NCBI GenBank assembly: GCA_009693435.1 | Contig: SHXF01000031.1 | Coordinates: forward strand, 1 to 43,762 | Direction: 5' to 3' | DNA: 43,762 bases | DNA from: Betaproteobacteria bacterium | GTDB lineage: Bacteria > Pseudomonadota > Gammaproteobacteria > Burkholderiales > SG8-39 | Shown here: positions 1-6,928 of the stretch, in pieces | How positions within the stretch are numbered: position 1 is the first letter of the stretch | Layout: every line of letters begins with the position of its first letter | The notes under the pieces: model-generated | What the model saw: the letters and a program-made list of their open reading frames with translations, nothing else | What the model was told of the DNA's origin: nothing | Databases searched by the model: none | Position numbers and translations under genes: made by a program

Positions 1-913
1 GTGGCTGGGCGTTATCTGCCTCTTTTAACACTGACCAGATTTCTTAGAGCGGAAATATTCGCCCTTTTGGGGAACGGGGCGCTCGCGAAAATCCTTTCTG
101 AACAATGACATCCTTTATGCGCAGATGGCTTAGAGCGGAGTTATGGCGTGACCAATTGCAAAACCGGATGGAGAATCAATCCGGTGCGAACCCGTAGCCG
201 CTGCGCCATCACACCCCTGCGCTGCCTCACGCAATAGTGCTCGTGCCGTGGCTAGGGCCGCTATGGACGAAGAGTCATTCCCCTTTGATGCCGGCGCGCT
301 TCGCGATCAGGCGCATACGGGCGAGCCCCGCCTGCGTCCCCTGCGTCACCTGCTCGGGCGGCGAGCTGATCGGCTTCGGCCCCTGGGCGCCCATGTAAAC
401 AATTCGAATCCGGACACCCCTGCCTGGCTATCCGGGTTCGGTATTTTTCCTGTTCCAGCTCAGGTCTTGAGACCATGCTGCCCTGGTGAATTCAGTCGCG
501 CAGCCATGTCAATCCGGACCGCGAAAACAACATGCATGTGTTGGCTACCCGGCCAGGTAAAATCCGGGGACCGGCACGCGGTCATCGCTTTCAGCCGAAT
601 GGCTCGAAGCGACCCAACCCGGCCTCCCATTCTCGCGTCACATTCTCAAAAGCTGCCGCTCAGGTGTCGCCGGTGGCGTTACAGAAACTCAATCCTGAGT
701 TTAACGCCCGTGGGGCATGAACAAGCTCGGATGCCGGAGCATTTCATCGGCCCATGCGCCTCACGCGCCAACTCGATTTTCCAATTCTTCAGCGTCCGCT
801 TAGCGGCAAATGGGAGGCAAGGGTATTGGCTCCGTTGCCCGCTTGATGCCTGACATGCGGCTCCCATTTCAAACCGAAAATGACAGGTCAGTTAGAATTT
901 CCGGACACCCCCG
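1..913. other. gene-poor stretch, no supported gene
   Basis: I see no convincing coding region here. The longest open frames have unnatural composition and no family signature. Several copies of the short word aatccgga or a close variant occur (about 412, 505, 557 and 897), the same word that forms the phased repeats at 3143-3200. The words ttagagcgga (about 43 and 130) and ccggacaccc (about 413 and 901) also recur. A minus-strand reading of about 283-395 ends in a short basic tail (residues like ARMRLIAKRAGIKG) that could be the end of a broken gene, but I cannot name it. This looks like eroded accessory DNA. Confidence 0.4.
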
Positions 914-1384
914 ATGACCAAGACTCCTATGCCATCTGACGATTATTACTTGCAGGCGTTTAATGAAGTGCTAAAGCATCGAACTGACAAAGCGACTTGG
1001 GCACAGGCGCAGGACGAATCCAAAGGAGAATATGACGAGGTTTTGCGTATATATCTACAGCGGAGAGTTGCGTATTTCAGGGGTATTCATGATGGCGAAC
1101 ACAGGAGAAGCCCTGCAAGGGAACCAGTCGTCAATGCAAATAATGGACGGAGCCCACAGCACAGCGAGACAGGCGCAACAAGTGAAACAAGTGAAACAAG
1201 TTCAACAAGTGCAACAAGTGCAACAAGTTCAACAAGTGAAACAAGTAAAACAAGTAAAACAAGTGAAACAAATGCAATTGAACGTGCAGAGCCGCCGGAA
1301 AAGAAACGACTGAAGACCAGGGTAAAGTCGAAACATCGAAGTTGGAGGTATGGAAAAGCACGAATCCGAACCAAAAGACAGTAA
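914..1384 (+). CDS. hypothetical repeat-containing basic protein
   Basis: A 156-residue open frame. Residues 1-58 look like natural protein (acidic and aromatic, starting MTKTPMPSDDYYLQAFNEV), with a plausible helix around residues 10-45. Residues 89-121 are a low-complexity run of Thr-Ser-X triplets (X = Glu, Ser, Ala or Lys) encoded by eleven 9-bp repeats. The C-terminus is strongly basic (KKRLKTRVKSKHRSWRYGKAR). No Shine-Dalgarno sequence is evident. I do not recognise the family. The repeat is also open in other frames, so coding status rests mainly on the non-repeat N-terminus and on a basic tail that could bind nucleic acid. It could be a decayed or newly formed accessory gene. Confidence 0.4.
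   Translation: MTKTPMPSDDYYLQAFNEVLKHRTDKATWAQAQDESKGEYDEVLRIYLQRRVAYFRGIHDGEHRRSPAREPVVNANNGRSPQHSETGATSETSETSSTSATSATSSTSETSKTSKTSETNAIERAEPPEKKRLKTRVKSKHRSWRYGKARIRTKRQ
1178..1276 (+). repeat. 9-bp tandem repeat, 11 units
   Basis: Eleven contiguous 9-bp units of the form acaagtgaa, with variants ending ttca, gca, taaa and a final acaaatgca. The period is a multiple of three, so unit gain or loss would keep the reading frame of the gene at 914-1384 and only change the length of its Thr-Ser-X tract. Confidence 0.9.
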
Positions 1385-1488
1385 CGGGTTGGTGAAACTG
1401 CATTTTGGTGGTGCTAGTCGAACTGGCGGCAGCCTGCTAGCGTCCGCTGTCGGGCAAATGGGAGGCGAGGCTTGCGGGTCCGGTTTGG

Positions 1489-1516
1489 GCCGTTATGAAA
1501 ACGTTTTCATAACGGC
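1489..1516. repeat. perfect 28-bp palindrome
   Basis: The left half gccgttatgaaaac is followed immediately by its exact reverse complement gttttcataacggc, with no spacer. No T-tract follows on either strand that would make a typical intrinsic terminator. It could be an operator, a recombination site or a transposon relic. Confidence 0.85.
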
Positions 1517-1555
1517 TCTTATGAGAACTTCCCAGTTATGGCAACTTGGGCACTG

Positions 1556-1601
1556 ACGAGCGCGTGGAATTCCACGTAGGCAGTGTATCCAACGCGCTCG
1601 T
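1556..1601. repeat. nested inverted repeats
   Basis: The outer arms acgagcgcgt (1556-1565) and acgcgctcgt (1592-1601) are exact reverse complements. Overlapping the left arm lies a second perfect palindrome, cgtggaattccacg (1563-1576). The two structures are mutually exclusive because they share bases 1563-1565. Confidence 0.75.
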
Positions 1602-1888
1602 GTTGTTTTCATGTCTCGCACTGATCCGGCTTGTGGCTGCCAGAAGTGCACGCCTCTCGCGACTTTTATCCCGCACCTTGCGGTGCTTCGTTACATTGTC
1701 AGGGTCGCTCTTTATTCAGACCCCTCTATTCGCCCGGTGACACGGGCGGTTCCCTCCTTTCATGGTTCCCTCCTTTCATTTATGGTGGGAACGACTTCTA
1801 CAAGCGACTTCGCGTCGCACGTGATTTGACTGCCATTTGCCGGAGTGGACGTAGTCGCAGAGGCGCGTGGGGGTGTTTCGACACTCAC

Positions 1889-3130
1889 TCAGGCCCAGAG
1901 ACAACGCACCGGCGCGGCAAACATCCGTTCTCCAAAAGGCACGACGTGGCTCCCATCGTACAGAACGACGCCAAGCTTGAACTGTTCCCCGCCGGCATTG
2001 GCCAGCTTGCGCAAGCCTCTGAAATCCGCAGGCCTGACAGTCGCGGCCGCTTTCACTTCGACACCGACGATTGCACCGGCGCTATTCTCGACGACGACGT
2101 CAACTTCGTCCTGGTCCTTGTCGCGAAAATGATGGAGCGCGCAGCTTTCATCGAACCACTGCGCCTGCTTCAAGATCTCGGAAAAAACAAATGCTTCGAG
2201 CAACGGGCCCAGGATCGTGCGGTCTTTTGCAAGGCGTGCCGTGGTGATGCCGAGCGTCGCCGCAAGCAGCCCGGAATCAAGAAAGTGCAGTCTGGGTGTT
2301 TTCACCAGCCTGTTGAGCCGGCTGCGCAGCCACGGTTCCACGCGTCGCAGGATGAACAGATGTTCGAACACCATCAGGTACTTTCGCGCGGTTTTTTCGT
2401 CCAGGCCGATTCGTCCGCCGGCTGCTGCAAAATTCACGAGGCCGCCGGAGTGATGGGCCAGCATCCGGAACAGGCGCGACATGCCCTCGAGTTTTTCGAT
2501 GTCGGCGATATCGCGGACGTCTCTTTGAAGCAGCGACTTCAGGTATTCGCGCGCCCAGGCCTGGCGCCTGGGCAGGGTCTTGCGCCGGCGCATTTCCGGG
2601 TATCCGCCGGCAAGCACGATGTTCGCCAGATCGTCGTTGGCCGGAGCGGGGCCCAGTCGCGGCAGCCCGCCGGAAAAAGCCTTGCCCAGGAACGAAGCTT
2701 TCCCGCCGTGGATTTCGACCTGCGACAGCGGCAGCAGGCTGACGGTTTCCATGCGTCCGGCGAGGCTTTCGGATGCCTGCGGCAGCGCCAGCACATTGGC
2801 AGAACCCGTGAGCAGGAAGCGCCCCGGGCGGCGATCCTCATCGACGGATTGCTTGATTGCGCGCAACAGCTCCGGCGCGCGCTGCACTTCGTCGATGATT
2901 GCCCTGTCAATGCCGCGCAGGAAGCCCACCGGGTCGCGGCGCACGCCCGAGAGCAAGGTGTCGTCGTCCAGGGTGAAATAGGTCCGCTTCAGGCCGATGA
3001 AACTACGCACCAGGGTGGTCTTTCCCGACTGCCGCGGGCCGGTGATCATGACCACGGGCGTGTCGGCAAGCGCCTGCGTCACCCGGCGGGAGGCAAGGCG
3101 GGGAATCAGGGTGGAGGCGGGGGCAGTCAT
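1889..3130 (-). CDS. AAA-family ATPase with DUF4143 C-terminal domain
   Basis: About 413 residues from the chosen ATG at 3130; an upstream in-frame ATG at 3172 lies inside the phased repeats, so it is less likely. The N-terminal half is a P-loop ATPase: Walker A GPRQSGKTT at about residues 31-39, Walker B-like AIIDEVQ near 90, and a sensor-like FLLTGSAN stretch. The C-terminal half has the DUF4143 layout, ending in a restriction-endonuclease-like fold segment (DEVDVVVENSAGAIVGVEVKA). This family is widespread, often mobile, and functionally unassigned; an association with toxin-antitoxin modules has been suggested. It is a single gene with no partner on its strand, next to an IS remnant and two toxin-antitoxin modules. 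No strong Shine-Dalgarno sequence is seen before the ATG. Confidence 0.9.
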   Translation of the reverse strand: MTAPASTLIPRLASRRVTQALADTPVVMITGPRQSGKTTLVRSFIGLKRTYFTLDDDTLLSGVRRDPVGFLRGIDRAIIDEVQRAPELLRAIKQSVDEDRRPGRFLLTGSANVLALPQASESLAGRMETVSLLPLSQVEIHGGKASFLGKAFSGGLPRLGPAPANDDLANIVLAGGYPEMRRRKTLPRRQAWAREYLKSLLQRDVRDIADIEKLEGMSRLFRMLAHHSGGLVNFAAAGGRIGLDEKTARKYLMVFEHLFILRRVEPWLRSRLNRLVKTPRLHFLDSGLLAATLGITTARLAKDRTILGPLLEAFVFSEILKQAQWFDESCALHHFRDKDQDEVDVVVENSAGAIVGVEVKAAATVRPADFRGLRKLANAGGEQFKLGVVLYDGSHVVPFGERMFAAPVRCLWA

Positions 3131-3142
3131 GTTGGAAAAGCT

Positions 3143-3200
3143 TCGTCCAATCCGGAATATTTCGTCGTCCAATCCGGATTATACAGTCGTCCAATCCGGA
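3143..3200 (-). promoter_or_regulatory. three 22-bp-phased direct repeats over a TATAAT box
   Basis: The 14-bp word tcgtccaatccgga occurs exactly at 3143-3156, 3165-3178 and 3187-3200, a constant 22-bp period (about two helical turns). Reading on minus towards the ATPase gene, a perfect TATAAT lies at 3183-3178 between copies. A perfect TTGACA lies at 3213-3208, but the 24-bp gap between them is too long for a standard sigma-70 promoter. The arrangement looks like an operator array for a regulator binding one face of the helix. A further partial copy, ccaatccgga, lies near 3768. Confidence 0.6.
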
Positions 3201-3356
3201 AGATGCGTGTCAAAACGGGGGTATGGCCGGTTTGATGCGAGGTTGAATACTCGGATCAGGGTTGGGCGCTGCCTCTATTTCCGAGCCTTACCCGACCAGG
3301 ATGGGCATGCTCGATAGCTGGCGCCGCCGGATGCGCCGCGCCCAGCACCCGGCGCG

Positions 3357-3767
3357 ATGCGCCGCGCCCAGTACCCGGCGTTATCAACGCCGCCGCCCCG
3401 AGCGGATGCTGTGGTATCGCATTGTCCGGACCAACGCTGCGTCATCGACGGGGTATTCGTGCCCATCGCCGACACGGACGAAGAGGAGGGCCTGATCTTT
3501 CATGCCGCGTGCGGGCTGGATGCGGCTGCCATCGCCGATGTTCAAGCCGTGGTGCGACAGCGGTGACCGACGCCGCCGCGACCGAGGAAGCACCGCGCCG
3601 CGGCACGCTATCTGTGGGCCATGCTGCTGGCGCGCATCCATGGAGACGGTCGTGACCGCCGGCTCCTGGCCGGTCAGCGACCTTGGCAGCCTCGGCCTGC
3701 CGAAAATTCGGCGGACGGCGGCGATGCAGAAGACCCAACGGACAGTATCGACCCGTCCCGGTCATAG
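3357..3767 (+). pseudogene. IS91-family transposase remnant
   Basis: Two pieces of an IS91-type transposase lie in one reading frame. The first, at about 3414-3563, reads CVIDGVFVP, then GLIFHAACGLDAAAIADVQAVVRQR, the known signature block of this family (described here as recalled, not searched). It ends at an in-frame TGA (3564-3566). After a short gap the same frame resumes with AARYLWAMLLARIHG (3600-3644), which resembles a segment near the C-terminus of these transposases. Most of the protein between the two is absent, and the start and catalytic Tyr region are not visible. This is an internally deleted relic that marks the segment as formerly mobile. Confidence 0.65.
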
Positions 3768-3856
3768 CCAATCCGGAAAAGCGACCAGTCTCGCTGTTAC
3801 TTGATTACCTCGTCGGCGCGTGGCAATCCGGTGGTTGAACACGCCCCCGATCGCGC

Positions 3857-4291
3857 TCATGTATCCCATGGCAATTTCGCGCGCCTCCACACCCGCGGTA
3901 ACGAGCGCGATCGGGGCGGGTTGATCACGTGCGCGCCGAATGCGCTCAGTGTTCGATCGATGCTCAACAGGCGATAGCCGGAATGCCTGGCCTGTGCATA
4001 CAGCAGGCGGTCAAACGGATCGCCATGTTTTTGCTGCAATTCGCACGACAGCAAAATCGGCTCGAGCGACAGCGCACACATGCGAAAGCCGTCGCGCAAT
4101 GCCTGCTCCACCACGCGGCGCGGTTGCAGGTTGATCTTGCCCTTGCGCCATTTGAGGCCGATCTCCCATACCGAAGCTTCGGAAAACGCCACCTCGTCGG
4201 CGCGCGCCATCACTCTGCGCGCTGCCGTGCTCAACGCCGGCGCATCCGTCAGCGCCCAGAGCAGGCAATGCGTATCCAGCAACAGTTTCAT
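3857..4291 (-). CDS. PIN-domain ribonuclease toxin, VapC family
   Basis: A 144-residue PIN-domain protein, presumed Mg-dependent RNase toxin. The acidic active-site pattern is visible: Asp6 in LLLDTHCLLWAL, Glu in FSEASVWEIGLK near residue 42, Asp in GDPFDRLLYAQA near 92-95, and a final IDRTLSAFG segment. After the usual end of the fold (AHVI) there is an extra basic tail of about 20 residues (PPRSRSLPRVWRRAKLPWDT). The start ATG overlaps the stop of the antitoxin gene (ATGA), so translation is probably coupled. Its partner is the Phd/YefM-type antitoxin just upstream. Confidence 0.9.
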   Translation of the reverse strand: MKLLLDTHCLLWALTDAPALSTAARRVMARADEVAFSEASVWEIGLKWRKGKINLQPRRVVEQALRDGFRMCALSLEPILLSCELQQKHGDPFDRLLYAQARHSGYRLLSIDRTLSAFGAHVINPPRSRSLPRVWRRAKLPWDT

Positions 4292-4521
4292 CCGCCAAGC
4301 AAGTCGTCATCGGTCATCGGGGCGTGAAAATCCGCGGCAAGCCTGAGTCTGGCGCGCTTTAATCCGCCGAGGCGTATACCGCTTCTGGACGCGACGGCCG
4401 TCACCGGCATAAGGCGCGCAAGCGGCTTGCCGGCGCGCGCTATGACGATTTCCTCTCCCGCCACTGCCCTGTCCAGCAGCGCGGAGAGGTTGGTTTTTGC
4501 ATCGTAAATGTTGACAAGCAT
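4288..4521 (-). CDS. Phd/YefM-family antitoxin
   Basis: A 77-residue antitoxin. The N-terminus (MLVNIYDAKTNLSALLDRAVAGEEIVIARAGKPLARLMPV) is the typical Phd/YefM DNA-binding fold; the C-terminal 30 residues (ending DFHAPMTDDDLLGG) match the toxin-binding tail of VapC-associated Phd antitoxins. The start at 4521 is preferred over an upstream ATG at 4566 because AAGGAG lies just before it and the N-terminus aligns with the family. It should neutralise the PIN toxin and, with it, repress its own promoter; an inverted repeat with a -10-like box lies about 30 bases upstream. Confidence 0.9.
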   Translation of the reverse strand: MLVNIYDAKTNLSALLDRAVAGEEIVIARAGKPLARLMPVTAVASRSGIRLGGLKRARLRLAADFHAPMTDDDLLGG

Positions 4522-4548
4522 TGCTGTCTCCTTGCCTCTGGGCACTAG

Positions 4549-4576
4549 TTGGTCAAATTCTAACATTTCTGACCAA
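4549..4576 (-). promoter_or_regulatory. inverted-repeat operator of the Phd-VapC operon
   Basis: Perfect 7-bp arms ttggtca (4549-4555) and tgaccaa (4570-4576) flank an AT-rich core containing TAGAAT on minus (4562-4557), a plausible -10 box. The position, about 30 bases upstream of the antitoxin ATG, is where an autorepressing Phd-type antitoxin would be expected to bind. No good -35 is visible. Confidence 0.5.
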
Positions 4577-4712
4577 ATAGCCAGGATCCGTCTGCAGCGG
4601 ATGGACTTGCTCCATGTTCGGATTTCACAAGCTGGCCCCGTTGCTGTCGCGGGAGCTTACGGTCGTCGCGCCCTCCCTGTCCGCTCGCACCCTGCTTTGC
4701 CGGTCCGGATGA

Positions 4713-4741
4713 TTGACGACAAGTTGTAGCCGATGTACGAT
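4713..4741 (+). promoter_or_regulatory. sigma-70-like promoter, predicted leaderless
   Basis: TTGACG (4713-4718), a 17-bp spacer, then TACGAT (4736-4741). The antitoxin ATG begins 8 bases after the -10 box, about where transcription should start, and no Shine-Dalgarno sequence precedes it. This predicts a leaderless or near-leaderless mRNA. Confidence 0.5.
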
Positions 4742-4748
4742 TGCCATC

Positions 4749-5012
4749 ATGTTGAGAACCCAGATCCAACTCCCTGAGCCACTCTTTCGTCAGCTCAAGA
4801 GGATCGCCGAGGAACGCGACTGGTCGGTCGCGGAGTTGATACGTCGGGGGATGGAAGTCTATGTTCAGACCTGTCCCGAGGCAGCGGACAAGACCGACTG
4901 GAAAATGCCGGTGTTGCGCGGCAGTGGAGGCCACCTGGTGGATCCGGCAAACGTCAAACCCGAGGCAGACGCCATTACTGCACGGTTGGCAAAGCGGGGC
5001 CAGGGCAGATGA
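4749..5012 (+). CDS. ribbon-helix-helix antitoxin, VapB-like
   Basis: An 87-residue protein. Residues 1-40 (MLRTQIQLPEPLFRQLKRIAEERDWSVAELIRRGME) have the beta-helix-helix pattern of CopG/Arc-type RHH DNA-binding domains. The C-terminal part would bind the toxin. An upstream in-frame ATG at 4713 sits inside the predicted -35 box, so the start at 4749 is preferred. The stop overlaps the toxin start by four bases (ATGA). The module diverges from the Phd-VapC pair, giving two unrelated PIN-toxin modules back to back. Confidence 0.85.
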   Translation: MLRTQIQLPEPLFRQLKRIAEERDWSVAELIRRGMEVYVQTCPEAADKTDWKMPVLRGSGGHLVDPANVKPEADAITARLAKRGQGR

Positions 5013-5464
5013 AGCGGATCACTGCGGACACCAATCTCTTCATCCACGCGGCTGATCCTGATTCGCCGCACCATTCAAGGGCGCGCAACTTTTTTGATGA
5101 CGTGAGTGCCGGGCGCGACGACAGCGAATTTGTGCTGTGCGAACTGGTCCTGGTTGAACTCTATATGCAGTTGCGCAATGCGGTGATATTTTCAAAGCCG
5201 TATTCGGCGCGGGAGTCTGCCGCCTATTGCCTGGCCTTGAAACAGAATCCGAAATGGCGTTGTGTTGACTACGACAATGCAGTCGCATCGAAGCTCTGGC
5301 ACTGGGCATCCACAACGAAAGCCGGGTTTCGGCGGATCATCGACGCACGGCTGGGCTTGACCTTGCGCTTCCACGGCGTGAACCAGTTTGCCACGGTCAA
5401 TACCAAGGACTTTCAGGAATTCGGATTCCAGCGCGTCTGGAATCCTCTGTCCGGCGCGTCTTGA
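5009..5464 (+). CDS. PIN-domain ribonuclease toxin, VapC family (second)
   Basis: A 151-residue PIN protein starting MKRITADTNLFIHAADPDSPHH, with the first catalytic Asp in ADTNLF (residue 7). Further conserved acids are Glu in CELVLVELYMQL (about residues 45-51), Asp in RIIDARLGLTL (about 112) and the terminal VNTKDFQEFGF block typical of VapC toxins that cleave RNA. It is translationally coupled to the RHH antitoxin by an ATGA overlap. It is only distantly similar to the first PIN toxin, so the two modules are not a recent duplication. Confidence 0.9.
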   Translation: MKRITADTNLFIHAADPDSPHHSRARNFFDDVSAGRDDSEFVLCELVLVELYMQLRNAVIFSKPYSARESAAYCLALKQNPKWRCVDYDNAVASKLWHWASTTKAGFRRIIDARLGLTLRFHGVNQFATVNTKDFQEFGFQRVWNPLSGAS

Positions 5465-5581
5465 CAGGCGTGAGTCGCGAGCAACCGTGACGCTCCGGCG
5501 TGCAATCATGCGCCGGCCCGCTCTGGATTGCGTCGTCGCCGCGCTACACTCGAGCACGGCGCTGGAGCCGCGATCAGCCGC

Positions 5582-6925
5582 TCAGACTATCGCGCTGCGC
5601 CTGACAATTTCCGCCGCGTCGGCTTCGTTTTCGAAGCCGCGCATGCGCGCGATCAAGGCTCTGGCGTCGACTTCGGGAGCGCCGCAGGCGGCGAGCTCGA
5701 GAAACTTCGCCTCGAGCTGCGCATCGCTCATCGGCCGCGCCACGCTTCCTAGGGCCTGCGGCACGAGGGCCTCGAAGCTGCGGCCGTCACGGGTGCGCAG
5801 TACGGCATGCGCGGCTTCGACCGGCATCGTGGCATCGGACTGGACCGCCACGCGCTGGCGCAGGGCGACGACGTCGGGGGCGGCGACGCAGGCGTCTGTG
5901 TACTGGAGCACGCCCGCCGCGCCGTAGACGAACACTACCGCGGCGGCGTGCTGGTGGCTGAGCTTCGCCTCCAGCCCGTCGCGCGGGGACTGGCGGTCGG
6001 CGCGTTCCACCGAGAGCGGGTTCACGCGCAGTGCGATGCGCTCGATTGCCGCGGCGGCGATGCCCTGCTTCGCGCGCAGTTCCAGGCAGGCATCGATCAC
6101 CGGGTGCACCACCACGCCGCAGGGGTAGGGCTTGTAGGCGTTCTGCAGCAGTTCCCAGGTGTCGCCCAGGCCTTCGGTGATCGCGTCGAAATCGGGTTTG
6201 TCGCCGAACACCCGGGCGAAGCCGCGCGCGCCTTCGAGGGTTTTCTCCGAGGCGGTGAAATTCTGCGCCGCGAGCTGCGCGGCGAACATCCCGCTCTTTG
6301 CGGCGGCGCCGATGTGCAGGCTCTTGGCCATGTAGCCGAGGTTCTCCACCAGGCCGGCTGCCTGGGTGGCGGCCAGGCCGAGCGCCCACGTCATCTGTTG
6401 CTCATCGAGTTTCATCAACCGGCCGGCGGCGGCCGCGGCGCCGATCACGCCGCAGGTGCTGCTGATGTGCCAGCCGCGCGCGTAATGCCAGGGCGAGACC
6501 GCATTGCCGATGCGGCACTCCGCCTCCACGCCGAGCGCGAAGGCGTGCAGCAGTTCCGCGCCCGGGATGCGCCGCTGCTCTGCGAGCGCGAACAGCACCG
6601 CGGCCACCGGCGCGCTCGGATGAATGACGGTGCGCAGATGCGTATCGTCGAAGTCCAGGCTGTTGGCGCTCATTGCGTTGATAAAGGCGGCGTTGGCTGC
6701 GTCCAGTCGCTCGCGCCGGCCGACGAGCGTCGCCTGCGCGGGCCCGGTGCTGCCCGCGAGTGCGGCGAGCGCTTTTTCTATCGCGTCCTCGCGGCAGCCG
6801 CCGAGCGAGCAGCCTAGCCAGTTGAGAACGGAGCGCCTGGCTTCGTGTTGAACCGCCGCCGGCAGGTCTTGCGCGCGTGCATCGACCAGGAACTGCGCGA
6901 GCCTGCGGGTCACCCTGGTTTCCAT
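5582..6925 (-). CDS. MmgE/PrpD family protein
   Basis: A 447-residue protein of the MmgE/PrpD (2-methylcitrate dehydratase-like) superfamily. Family blocks seen: an N-terminal helical segment ending SVLNWLGCSLGG (about residues 31-42), AAFINAMSANSLDFDDTH near 78-95, HPSAPVAAVLFALAE, GWHISSTCGVIGAAAAAGRL near 148-167, KPYPCGVVVHPVIDA near 266-280. Length is normal. Members dehydrate or isomerise hydroxy-acids, but many are uncharacterised, so the substrate is unknown. It is last in an operon, starting 3 bases after the Bug gene stop, with an amidase first; the set suggests uptake and breakdown of an amide-containing carboxylate. Confidence 0.9.
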   Translation of the reverse strand: METRVTRRLAQFLVDARAQDLPAAVQHEARRSVLNWLGCSLGGCREDAIEKALAALAGSTGPAQATLVGRRERLDAANAAFINAMSANSLDFDDTHLRTVIHPSAPVAAVLFALAEQRRIPGAELLHAFALGVEAECRIGNAVSPWHYARGWHISSTCGVIGAAAAAGRLMKLDEQQMTWALGLAATQAAGLVENLGYMAKSLHIGAAAKSGMFAAQLAAQNFTASEKTLEGARGFARVFGDKPDFDAITEGLGDTWELLQNAYKPYPCGVVVHPVIDACLELRAKQGIAAAAIERIALRVNPLSVERADRQSPRDGLEAKLSHQHAAAVVFVYGAAGVLQYTDACVAAPDVVALRQRVAVQSDATMPVEAAHAVLRTRDGRSFEALVPQALGSVARPMSDAQLEAKFLELAACGAPEVDARALIARMRGFENEADAAEIVRRSAIV

Positions 6926-6928
6926 TTT

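Larger units (their letters stand above)
1385..1888. other. intergenic region rich in inverted repeats
   Basis: No gene is supported in these 500 bases. They carry a perfect 28-bp palindrome, an imperfect hairpin (cccagtt / aacttggg, about 1531-1550), a 10-bp stem enclosing a 14-bp palindrome, and a direct repeat of ttccctcctttcat near 1750-1780. The region separates the repeat-containing open frame from the 3' end of the ATPase gene. Confidence 0.5.

Noticed and set aside
1489..1602. Integron attC-like site
   Set aside because: The palindrome ends do not fit the RYYYAAC / GTTRRRY boxes and no integrase is nearby.
1631..3235. A 534-codon open frame on plus
   Set aside because: It is antisense to the ATPase; no recognisable protein features.
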